Made by a program: the position numbers and the translations under genes | The notes under the pieces: generated by a model | Told to the model about the DNA's origin: nothing | The model's database searches: none | Seen by the model: the letters and a program-made list of their open reading frames with translations, nothing else | In this document: piece after piece, positions 27,601 through 39,600 of the stretch | How the letters are laid out: each line of letters starts with the position of its first letter | Position numbering within the stretch: the stretch's first letter is position 1 | Assembly: GCF_910594005.1 (NCBI RefSeq) | Contig: NC_057841.1 | Location: 12,013,001 to 12,077,000 of the forward strand | DNA: 64,000 bases | Direction of reading: 5' to 3' | From: Cervus elaphus | Taxonomy: Eukaryota > Chordata > Mammalia > Artiodactyla > Cervidae

Positions 27601-30600
27601 TTGCTTTCAGTCCAGCCAGTTTCTCTTTCCCACTGACTGTATTGTTTCTCTGATAATAAGCAGATTTGTTTGTAGGTAAATGCACATTGATCTTAACATC
27701 TGCTTTCTGGGTTAGTACACAGTGTCATAACTTAACCTTTCTTTGGCTTCTGTTGGATTAATTTTCTGTTTCATGTTCTAAACGTTAAGTCAGTAAATAG
27801 TTTTAGCTGACTTTTTTATAGCCTGCTGCTTTTTAGATGTTTGGAAGATAGAAAAGTGCTCTCTGTGGGGAGACGGGACATGCTCTCTGCCCCGTGCCTC
27901 ATCCACATGTCCTCCTCCCATATGTGTGTGTATGCATCACGTTGTGGCATCTCACACCCCAGGGTCTTGGATAAGATCTCAGATTCCTTTTTCAGTTTTC
28001 GTTAGAATACATCTTCGGGGGAGTCACTGAATCTAGTTGAGGTGTATTGAGGGCAGCTTTATGGGCATTCAGGTGGTTGTTAAGGCCTGGATCTCCTTTA
28101 ACTTTTGGAAAATTCATTTTTCCAGACTTTACAAACCTCGTAATGCTGCCAATTATTGAAAATCCCAGGCAGCTTTTGCCCTGGCTCCTCTTGTTTGTTT
28201 AACAGGCCTTCTGATAATGGTTGTTATTTACAGTCCGTGTTGTGGTAAACCCATAGGAGAAAAACTAGAAAAGAATATACAGGATTAATATTTATATTAA
28301 CAGTGCAGTGATTTTAATGCCTATTATCCAGTAATCAGATTTAAAAATGTGTTGTTTTTGGCTCAAATGCGTAGAATCTCTACTCTCATTGTTAACCTAG
28401 TGACACTTTTATACTGTAACCTTGTTGATGTTCTGCCAGTGAATTTTTAAAAAAATAATTGAAATAAATGCAAAGGCAAGCCTAAGAAGTTTTCTTGGTT
28501 CTGTTAAATAGAACAGACCCGTGTTCTGTATTATAAGATAGAACCATGTGTAGAAGTTCACATTTTTTTTTCCTAATTAGTTAAATAGTCTGCAGTTCCT
28601 TTCTGATGCTGCTGATGTGCTCAGTGCAGCCTTGTGGTTCTGCTATGCTCCGCTTCTTCATCACAGAATTAGTTTTCTATTAAAAAGTTGAAAACAGTGG
28701 TTTACATATTCTTTCAGAGTCTTCTGCTTTGCCTGTGTTGGCTAGAATCAAAGATATTTTGGGAGCTACTCTAAAATAGTACTTGATGATGAAACTTCTA
28801 CTAGTCTTAAGCAAAATTAGAAAAGTAAGTCTAATTTTCGGGGGGTCATTTTTAATGTATGCTCATTTTCTTCCTGTCTTTTTTTGATCTGCTTTGGTTA
28901 TTAGTTTTTGTTTTTAAGTGTCCTCAGTTGGCAGTGTAAGTAGTTGGTAATCTAGTATTTGTCCCCCGGTTGTAAGAAGTCTGTGCTGTGCTAAGTCGCT
29001 TCAGTCAGGTCTGACTCTTTGCGACTCCATGGACTGTAGCCCTCCAGGCTCCTCTGTCCTTGGGATTCTCTAGGCAAGAATACTGGAGTGGGTTGCCATG
29101 GCCTCCTCCAGGGGTATTTGTCCCTCAGTTTTTAAAAAGTTTACTGGTGCTTTAAATCTCAACGTGGAAACAACTGCTCTAGTAAGGGAGAAAGATGGTC
29201 TTACGTGTAGAAAATGGAATTTTATAATCTCCAAGAAGCGTGACCTCCACTGTTTCACTGCAGCCAAGAAGGAAGATGCTCCTTTTTCAGTGCTTTAAAA
29301 TTACAACTGTCTTTGGTAGAATGATGAATAATAATCTTATTCAACAAGATGTTTCATTTACTTGTCTTGATGTGTATTTTGAAGTGTTATGGGGGATGTA
29401 GCAGGAAGTAGCATTAGTATCTAGATGCTCATGGTTTCCAATAAGGGGTCACTGCTTCGGTGCCCTCTCAGTGGACATAGCTAGACTGTCTGCATGTGTT
29501 CATGTCTGTTGTATAGAGATGGCCGCCTCATTTATAGTTGTAGTATGTGCTGTTTTCATATTTAATGGGAGAATTATCAGTGCATATTTTCATTTTCTAC
29601 TGTGTTCATCATAAATCATTATGGGTATTGATTTCACAAAACAGTAAAATGCTTGGTGTCAGAGAAACAATTTCATTTTAACTGAATTCTTAACATGTAG
29701 TTAGGAATTTCTTATGTATTTAAGGTCATTTTTTTCAATTTATACATTACATTATAGCATTTTACAAGTTTATATACAGCAAAATAATTCCTTTTTCTTC
29801 TTGAAAACATACTTCTTATATGTAATTTTGTTTTGCTTTAGTTCCTTTTGAATCATAGCTAGTGGGTATGTTAGTACCATGACATGTTGAAGTAAGAGGT
29901 TTAATTTTAATCATATCCTTAAAGAGAAGAGTTAAGGAGAAACTCATCTTAATGTAATTCTACCTTTAACTTGTAATTCTACCTTTAACTCTTACTTCAT
30001 CTTCCTGGATAGTAAGTTTATTTTCTTTGGCTTTTATTTATTTATTGATTTACTTTTCCATTTATTTTTATTAGTTGGAGGCTAATTACTTTACAATATT
30101 GTAGTGGTTTTTGTCATACATTGACATGAATCAGCCATGGATTTACATGTATTCCCCATCCCGATCCCCCCTCCCACCTCCCTTTACACCTGATCCCTCT
30201 GGGTCTTCCCAGTGCACCAGCCCCAAGCACTTGTCTCATGCATCCAACCTGGACTGGTGATCTGTTTCACCCTAGATAATATACATGTTTCGATTCTGTT
30301 CTCTCACAACATCCCACCCTCACCTTCTCCCATAGAGTCCAAAAGTCTGTTCTGAACATCTGTGTCTCTTTTTCTGTTTTGCATATAGGGTTGTCGTTAC
30401 CATCTTTCTAAATTCCATATATATGCGTTAGTATACTGTATTGGTCTTTATCTTTCTGGCTTACTTCACTCTGTATAATGGGCTCCAGTTTCATCCGTCT
30501 CATTAAGAGCTGATTCAAATGAATTCTTTTTAATGGCTGAGTAATATTCCATGGTGTATATGTACCACAGCTTCCTTATCCATTCGTCTGCTGATGGGCA

Positions 30601-33600
30601 TCTAGGTTGCTTCCATGTCCTGGCTATTATAAACAGTGCTGTGATGAACATTGGGGTGCACGTGTCTCTTTCAGATCTGGTTTCCTCGGTGTGTATGCCC
30701 AGCAGTGGGATTGCTGGGTCATATGGCAGTTCTCTTTCCAGTTTTTTAAGAAATCTCCACACTGTTCTCCATAGTGGCTGTACTAGTTTGCATTCCCACC
30801 AACAGTGTAAGAGGGTTCCCTTTTCTCCACACCCTCTCCAGCATTTATTGCTTGTAGACTTTTGGATAGCAGCCATCCTGACTGGCGTGTAATGGTGCCT
30901 CGTTGTGATTTTGATTTGCATTTCTCTGATAGTGAGTGATGTTGAGCATCTTTTCATGTGTTTGTTAGCCATCTGTATGTCTTCTTTGGAGAAATATCTG
31001 TTTAGATCTTTGGCCCATTTTTTGATTGGGTCATTTATTTTTCTGGAATTGAGCTGCAGGAGTTGCTTGTATATTTTTGAGATTAATCCTTTGTCTGTTT
31101 CTTCATTTGCTATTATTTTCTCCCAATCTGAGGGGTATATTTTCACCTTGCTTATAGTTTCCTTTGTTGTGCAAAAGCTTTTAAGTTTAATTAGGCCCCA
31201 TTTGTTTATTTTTGCTTTTATTTCCAATCTTCTGGGAGGTCGGTCATAGAGGATCCTGCTGTGATTTATGTCGGAGAGTGTTTTGCCTATGTTCTCCTTT
31301 AGGAGTTTTATAGTTTCTGGTCTTACATTTAGATCTTTAATCCATTTTGAGTTTATTTTTGTGTATGGTGTTAGAGAGTGTTCTAGTTTCATTCTTTTAC
31401 AAGTGGTTGACCAGTTTTCCCAGCACCACTTGTTAAAGAGGTTGTCTTTTTTCCATTGTGTATTCTTGCCTCCTTTGTCGAAGATAAGGTGTCCATAGGT
31501 TCGTGGATTTATCTCTGGGCTTTCTATTCTGTTCCATTGATCTATATTTCTGTCTTTGTGCCACTACCATACTATCTTGATGACTGTGGCTTTGTAGTAG
31601 AGTCTGAAATCAGGCAGGTTGATTCCTCCAGTTCCATTCTTCTTTCTCAAGATTACTTTGGCTATTTGAGGTTTTTTGTATTTCCATACAAATTGTGAAA
31701 TTATTTGTTCTAGTTCTGTGAAAAATACCGTTGGTGGCTTGATAGGGATTGCATTGAATCTATAGATTGCTTTGGGTAGTATAGTCATTTTGACAATATT
31801 GATTCTTCCAATCCATGAACAGGGTATGTTTCTCCATCTGTTTGTGTCCTCTTTGATTTCTTTCATCAGTGTTTTATAGTTTTCTATGTATAGGTCTTTT
31901 GTTTCTTTAGGTAGATATACTCCTAAGTATTTTATTCTTTTTGTTGCAATGGCGAATGGTATTGTTTCCTTAATTTCTCTTTCTGTTTTCTCATTGTTAG
32001 TGTATAGGAATGCAAGGGATTTCTGTGTGTTAATTTTATATCCTGAAACTTTACTATATTCTTTGATTAGCTCTAGTAATTTTCTGGTAGAGTCTTCAGG
32101 GTTTTCTATGTAGAGGATCATGTCATCTGCAAACAGCGAGAGTTTTACTTCTTCTTTTCCTATCTGGATTCCTTTTACTTCTTTTTCTGCTCTGATTGCT
32201 GTGGCCAAAACTTCCAACACTATGTTGAATAGTAGTGGTGAGAGTGGGCACCCTTGTCTTGTTCCTGATTTTAGGGGAAATGCTTTCAATTTTTCACCAT
32301 TGAGGGTATTGCTTGCTGTGGGTTTGTCATATATAGGTATGTTCCTTCTATTCCTGCTTTCTGGAGAGTTTTAATCATAAATGGATGTTGAATTTTGTCA
32401 AAGGCTTTTTCTGCATGTATTGAGATAATTATATGGTTTTTATCTTTCAATTTGTTAATGTGTTGTATTACATTGATTGATTTGCAGATATTAAAGAATT
32501 CTTGCATTCCTGGGATAAAGCCCACTTGGTCATGATGTGTGAATTTTTTAATATGTTGTTGGATTCTGTTTGCTAGAATTTTGTTAAGGATTTTTGCATC
32601 TGTGTTCATCAGTGATATTGGCCTGTAGTTTTCATTTTTTGTGTCATCTTTGTCTGGTTTTGGAATTAGGGTGATGGTGGCCTCATAGAATGAGTTTGGA
32701 AGTTTACCTTCTTCTGCAATTTTCTGGAAGAGTTTGAGTAAGATAGGTGTTAGCTCTTCTCTAAATTTTTGGTAGAATTCAGCTGTGAAGCCATCTGGTC
32801 CTGGGCTTTTGTTTGCTGGAAGATTTCTGATTACAGTTTCGATTTCCTTGCTTGTGATGGGTCTGTTAAGATCTTCTATTTCTTCCTGGTTCAGTTTTGG
32901 AAGGTTATTCTTTTCTAAGAATTTGTCCATTTCTTCGAAATCGTCCATTTTATTGGCATAGAGCTGCTGGTAGTAGTCTCTTATGATCCTTTGTATTTCA
33001 GTGTTGTCTTTTGTGATCTCTCCATTTTCATTTCTAATTTTGTTAATTTGGTTCTTCTCCCTTTTGTTTCTTAATGAGTCTTGCTAATGGTTTGTCAATT
33101 TTGTTTATTTTTTAAAAAAGCCAGCTTTTAGCTTTGTTGATTTTTGCTATGGTCTCTTTAGTTTCTTTTGCATTTATTTCTGCCCCAATTTTAAAGATTT
33201 CTTTCCTTCTACTAACCCTGGGGTTCTTCATTTCTTCCTTCTCTAGTTTCTTTAGGTATAGAGTTAGGTTATTTATTTGACTTTTTTCTTGTTTCTTGAG
33301 GTAAGCCTGTAATGCTATGAGCCTTCCCCTTAGCACTGCTTTTACAGTGTCCCATAGGTTTTGGGTTGTTGTGTTTTCATTTTCATTCATTTCTATGCAT
33401 ATTTTGATTTCTTTTTTGATTTCTTCTATGATTTGTTGGTTATTCAAGAAGCGTGTTATTTAGTCTCCATATGTTTGAATTTTTAATAATTTTTTTCCTG
33501 TAATTGAGATCTAATCTTACTGCATTGTGGTCAGAAAAGATGACTGGAATGATTTCAGTTTTTTTTAATTTACCAAGGCTAGATTTATGGCCCAGGATGT

Positions 33601-36600
33601 GATCTATTCTGGAGAAGGTTCCGTGTGCACTTGAGAAAAAGGTGAAATTGAATGTTTTGGGGTGAAATGTCCTATAGATATCAATTAGGTCTAGCTGGTC
33701 CATTGTGTCATTTAAGGTTTGTGTTTCCTTGTTAATTTTCTGTTTAGTTGATCTATCCATAGTTGTGAGTGGGGTATTAAAGTCTCCCACTATTATTGTG
33801 TTATTGTTAATTTCCTCTTTCATACTTCTTAGCGTTTGCCTTACATATTGCAGTGCTCCTATGTTGGGTGCATATACATTTATAACTGTTATATCTTCTT
33901 CTTGGATTGATCCTTTGATCATTATGTAGTGTTCTATTTTGTCTCTTTTCACAGCCTTTATTTTAAAGTCTATTTTATCTGATATGACTTTTGCGACTCC
34001 TGCTTTCTTTTGGTCTCCATTTGCGTGAAATATTTTTTTCAGCCCTTCACTTTTAGTCTATATGTGTCCCTTGTTTTGAGATGGGTCTCTTGTAGACAGC
34101 ATATATAGGGGTCTTGTTTTTTAATCCATTCAGCCAGTCTTTGTCTTTTGGTTGGGGCATTCAACCCATTTACATTTAAGGTAGTTATTGATAAGTATGG
34201 TCCTGTTGCCATTTACTTTGTTGTTTTGGGTTCGCGTTTACACAGCCTTTCTGTGTTTCCTGTCTAGAGAAGATCCTTTAGCATTTGTTGAAGAGCTGGT
34301 TTGGTGGTGCTGAATTCTCTCAGCTTTTGAATTCTCCTTCATATCTGAATGAGATCCTTGCTGGGTACAGTAATCTAGGTTGTAGGTTATTCTCTTTCAT
34401 TGCTTTAAGTATGTCCTGCCATTCCCTTCTGGCCTGAAGGGTTTCTATTGTTAGCTCAGCTGTTATCCTTATGGGGATCCCTTTGTGTGTTTTTTGTTGT
34501 TTCTCCCTTGCTGCTTTTAACATTTGTTCTTTGTGTTTGATCTTTGTTAATTTGATTAATATGTGTCTTGGGGTGTTTCACCTTGGGTTTATCCTGTTTG
34601 GGACTCTGGGTTTCTTGGACCTGTGTAACTATTTCCTTCCCCATTTTAGGGAAGTTTTCAGCTATTATCTCCTCGAGTATTTTCTCATGGCCTTTCTTTT
34701 TGTCTTCTTCTTCTGGGACTCCTTTGATTTGAATGTTGGGACGTTTCACATTGTCCCAGAGGTCCCTGAGGTTGTCCTCATTTCTTTTGATTCTTTTTTC
34801 CTGTCTGCTTCATTTATTTGCTTCATTTATTTACACCATTTTATCTTCTACCTCACTTATCCTATCTTCTGTCCCTGTTATTCTACTGTTGGTTCCCTCC
34901 AGAGTGTTTTTGATCTCATGTATTGCATTATTCATTTTTAATTGACTTTTTTATTTCTTCTAGGTCCTTGTTAAACATTTCGTGCATCTTCTCAATCTTG
35001 TCTCCAGGCTATTTATCTGTAACTCCATTTTGTTTTCAAGATTTTGGATCATTTTTATTATCATTATTCTAAATTCTTTTTCAGGTAGATTCCCTATCTC
35101 CTCCTCTTTTGACTTGGTGGGCATTTTTCATGTTCCTTTACCAGTTGGGTATTTCTCTGCCTTTTCATCTTGTTTAGATTGCTGTGTCTGCAGTGGGCTT
35201 TCTGTATTCTGGTGGTCTGTGGTTCCTTTTTGTTGTGGAGGTTTCACCCAGTGGGTGGGGTTGGACAATTGGCTTGTCAAGGTTTCCTGGTTAGGGAAGC
35301 TTGCGTCGGTGTTCTGGTGTGTGGAACTGGATTTCTTCTCTCTGGAGTGCAGTGGAGTGTCCAGTAGTGAGTTTTGAGATGGGTCTATGTGTTAGGTGTG
35401 ACTTTGGGCAGCCTGTATGTTGACGCTCAAGGCTATGTTCCAGCGTTGCTGGAGAATTTGCGTTTGCTCTGGAACTTATTGGCTCTTGGGTGGTGGTTGG
35501 TTTCAGCGTAGGTATGGAGGCTTTTGGATGGTCTCTTATTACTTAATGTTCCCTGTAGTCAGGAGTTTTCTGGTGTTCTCAGGTTTTGGGCTTAAGTCTC
35601 CTGCCTCTGGATTTCAGTTTTATTCTTCCAGTAGTCTCAGGACCTCTCCAACTATACAGCACTGGTAATAAAACTTCTCCACTAATGGTGAAAAGATTCT
35701 CCACAGTGAGGGACACCCAGAGAGGTTCACAGAGTTACGTGAAGAAGAGGAGAGGGAGGAGGGAGATAGAGATGAGCAGGAGGAGAAAAGGGGGTGCTCA
35801 AGAGGAGAGAGACAGATCTACGCAGTTCTCTGTTCCCAAAGTGTTCTCCATAGCCCAGACACCCACAGAGATTCTCAGAATTGGATTGAGAAGAGAAAGG
35901 GGAGGGAGGAAATAGAGGTGATCTGGGGGAGAAAAAGGAGAGTCAAAAGTGGGAGAGAGTAATCAACACACTCTTGAGTAAAAATGGGTACTGAATATTG
36001 GATTCTTAAATGTCCAAAATTGATATCAAATACTGAAAAACAAAGATTAAAAATTTAGAGTAGAGATTAGACTCTTAAAAATACAATATTAAAAACAAAA
36101 ACAAAAAGACAAAAAATTTTAGAAATATATATGAAGTTCAGTTTAAAAATAGGGCCTCTTTTTTTTTTTTTTGCAAGTTTATAGTGAAATGAAAATGAAA
36201 ATTAAGGAGTAATAGAGGACTTTAAAAGAAAATAAGAGGAAAAAAAAATAAAAAAAATTTTTTTCTAATAAAAAAATAGTAAAAATACATGAAAATGATA
36301 AAGAAAGTTAAGGAGTAATGGAGGAGTAATAGGGAATTTTAAAAGAAAAGAGGAAAAATTTAAAAAAAAATAGAAAAAATATATTTTTTTAATTAAAGAA
36401 AAAAAGGTGAAAATATATTTAGGAATTTCTCTGGAGCTGTTGCGGTCAGTGTGGGTTCAGTTCAGTTTCAGATAGCTCCTCATTCCAGTTTACACTTCTC
36501 GATATCTATAGGCCCCTTCCGGTGTAGTCGGTGTTAACTGCAGGGATTTTAATCTGTTGCACCGGTCCCTTCTGAAGCGGTTCCCTTTGTTTATTTGGCT

Positions 36601-39600
36601 TCTGTTTGCCGGTCTCTTCAGTGTCTAATTTCCGCCCTGACACAGGTGGGTGGAGGTGGTCTCTTGTTCAGGTTCGCTGGTTCAGTCGCGCTGTGGGGAG
36701 GGAGGGGCGCTGCAGGCAGATATCGCTGGCGTGTGTGGGGAGCACTCGCCATGTTCCGGCCACACTGGGTTTGCCCCCACTCACGGGTGTGTGCTCTCCC
36801 CGTCTACACTGCTTAGGCTCCTGGCTGCTCTGTATGGAGCGTGCCCTGTGTTGCGTGTGGTTCCAGTTTTCGGGTCGTCCACAAAAGCGCGGACTTGATT
36901 GGGCCTGCGTTTTGTGTCTTACCCGCCCGAGCAGCTCAGGCAGCCAGGAGCTTGACGGCGCACTCTCCCCGGGTGCAGTGAGCCTTCTCCCCTCCGCGGC
37001 CCCAGCCTCAGTTTCCGCGCACACCAGTCCGGTGCGTGCGCCTTGTGTCTGTTCTTGGGAGCTGGCCTCTAGCCCTGACCCTCCCGGCGGATGTCAACCA
37101 TACAGAATCTCAGGAAACTGGTTAGAAACTGGGAGCCTGTTTGCAGTTTGGTAGGGGGTGCCGTCTCTGGGGCCGAGTTTGCCCCTTTCCCCTCCCCACT
37201 GCCTCCTGCCCCTGGCGGCGGATGGGCCGGTCCGCAGCCGGCTAGCTCTTCTCTGGGATTGCTCAGTTCTTCCTTTGTTCTGCCAACGGCCCGCAGTGTG
37301 TTAATTTTCTCTCTGTCTCTTGCTATCCCACAGTTTAAGTTGCTATCTCACCTTAGCTCCCTCCGATTGCCCTCAGGGCATTCAGGCCCGGTCCTTACCC
37401 TAAGCAATGCCGCCGGCTCCTCTCCGTTCCGCCCCCACTTGCTGGTGGTGGATGCGGGCATCTGGGGTACTTTTCTGCTGGGAGTTGCTTTTAGGCATGT
37501 AATCTGTGGGTTTTATTTATTTTTCCTCCCAGTTAGGTTGCCCTCCGAGATTCGAAAACTTCCCCCAGACCCGCAGGTGAGAGGGTTTCCTGGTGTTTGG
37601 AAACTTCCTCTATTATGACTTTCTTCCCGGGAAGGGTCTCCGTCCCTAGCTCTTTTGTCTCTCTTTTTATCTTTTATATTTTGTCCTACCTCCTTTCGAA
37701 GACGATGGGCTGATTTTCTGGGCGCCTGATGTCTTCTGCTAGTGGTCAGAAGCTGTTTTGTGAAGTTTGCTCAGTGTTCAAATGTTCTTTCGATGAATTT
37801 GTAGGGGAGAAAGTGGTCTCCCCGTACTATTCCTCTGCCATCTTGGTTCCTCCTGGATAGTAAGTTTTAAAGGTTCATCTTTCCTTGGTGATCAGGGGGC
37901 ATGAGAAGTGTGGCACATATACAAATTTCATAGTTAATGCTATATTTGCAGACCTTTCCTGTTGGCACTTAGCTTTTTATTTTTTGTTTTTATTTTTCTC
38001 TCTCTTTAAAACAGAACTGTTTTAAAAGTCTGAACTATATTATCATTTTCGGAAAAATAGAAATAGTTTTGAACTCAATTCTGTTCAGTTCAGCTGCTCA
38101 GTCGTGTCCGACTGTTTGCGACCCCATGGACTGTAGCATGCCAGGCCTCCCTGTCCACCTGGTGATGTGATAATTTGCATACTTTAAACTGATCCTTGGC
38201 ATACTTTTCACTGATTGCTTGGTTTTTGTCATTTTGATATTCCAGAAAACATCATGAGTGGCACCTCAAAAAATTATTTGGAAAAAAAAGTGCAAAGAGA
38301 TTAAAACTATGCAATGGTAGATTCTTCTCAGCCTTCAACTGGAAAATGTATATGTGTGTGTGTTTGTGCATACGCATGTGTTTGTGTTAGCGTGCACACA
38401 TGTGAAATGCCCTTGGAAGAAGGGTTCATTCAGTGGAAAATAAAGTGACAAACAGATTTTACTGTGGATATTAATGAATGTTTTCACTTTATCTAGCTTA
38501 CTGATAGGCACAAAAATAATTTTGAATAAAATAACTTGAATCACATTGTTTCAGATATTTTAATACAAATCATTTCATTATTTTGTGTGGGTTGCAACCT
38601 ACTACTTTTACTGTATTTGTGGCTGAGGTACATAATTACTTGACTAGAGCTATACCATTTCATAGAAACGTTTTAATCTAAGTGGCCCCTCAAGAAAGAC
38701 TAGATCAGCTTTCTGCCTTTAGTGGATTTTTTGACAGTAGAGAGCTGGATTAACTTCCCAGGTCAGGGTCAGGCTGGTGTACGTGTGGAAGGACAGAGAG
38801 AAGTGAAGGAGTGTGGTAGCATTTGTTTCCTTAAGGGGACTGTGGGGAGACAGTGGGTCTTTTTGAAGAAATTATGTAGTAAATTCCTGTCTCTCTCTCT
38901 CTTTTCCTATAGGGCCCCTGTGTCCATGATGAGGACTCTGGCCTGTCTCTCATAGGAAAACCTGCCCTCCAGGCTCTTTTATACCACTGCCATTTTTATG
39001 AACATTTGAGTCATATGGTAAAACATTGTTACCTGGGACGGTATGCATTTGATTTCAATTGTTCAGCTCCTAATGGACCTTCTGAAGGCAATGATTTAAA
39101 TGGTAAGGGTATTATGTTTATATTTTTAATAAAATATATTTCTTAAATTGTTTAAAACCTTTGTGTTGGTTACAAAATGTTTGAAAAACAATGAAAAATA
39201 CACAGGAAAACATTCATATCTAGTTCTACTACCCAGAGGTTGCCAGTGTTGCATTTAGGATGTGTATTTCCTTCTAGCCTTCTTTTTCTGTATAGCTTTT
39301 GTTTGTTTTATATAATTGTGTTCATATCTTATGTACATTTTTGTATTTCCTCCTTTCACTAAACATTGCGTAAGCATTTTTCTGTGTTATAAATTCTTCA
39401 TGAAAACCATTTTTGACATCTTATTAATGTTTCATAAGTTATTTCATGCCCTTCAGTAAAATTTTATAGTTTTTTCCTCTATTTATGTCTTAAATTTTTT
39501 TTTGGAAGGCTCTTCTCAGGCAATCAAGAATGAGACTTTTCCTACTAAATTTTCTAATTTGTTTTGCTAGTATATTGAAAACCTGTTTTGGCATATTACT

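Larger units (their letters stand above)
30003..37867 (-). mobile_element. Apparently full-length ruminant L1 (about 7.8 kb), antisense
   Basis: Element at 30020-37850 flanked by a perfect 17-base duplication tcctggatagtaagttt (30003-30019 and 37851-37867). On the minus strand it runs from the 5' end ggaaccaagatggcagagga, a 2.7 kb 5' region with a G+C-rich part (36400-37850) and a purine-biased part, through ORF1 and ORF2 to a degenerate A-tail at the left. Both coding frames carry breaks, so it is not expected to move. Confidence 0.93.
27220..38912 (+). other. RTTN intron between window exons 14 and 15 (11.7 kb)
   Basis: Holds a MIR-like SINE (27440-27640), a Bov-tA fragment (28966-29113), the long antisense L1 (30020-37850) and a short Bov-A piece (38085-38162). 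The other 27650-28950, 29130-30000 and 38170-38912 stretches show no clear feature apart from a GT-rich run at 38348-38390. Confidence 0.85.

Noticed and set aside
34471..34941. 156-codon plus-strand frame
   Set aside because: It is the opposite strand of the L1 ORF1 region; hydrophobic composition comes from the antisense of a Lys/Glu-rich protein.
36606..37154. 182-codon plus-strand frame
   Set aside because: Lies in the G+C-rich L1 5' region, where few stops occur by chance; no family resemblance.
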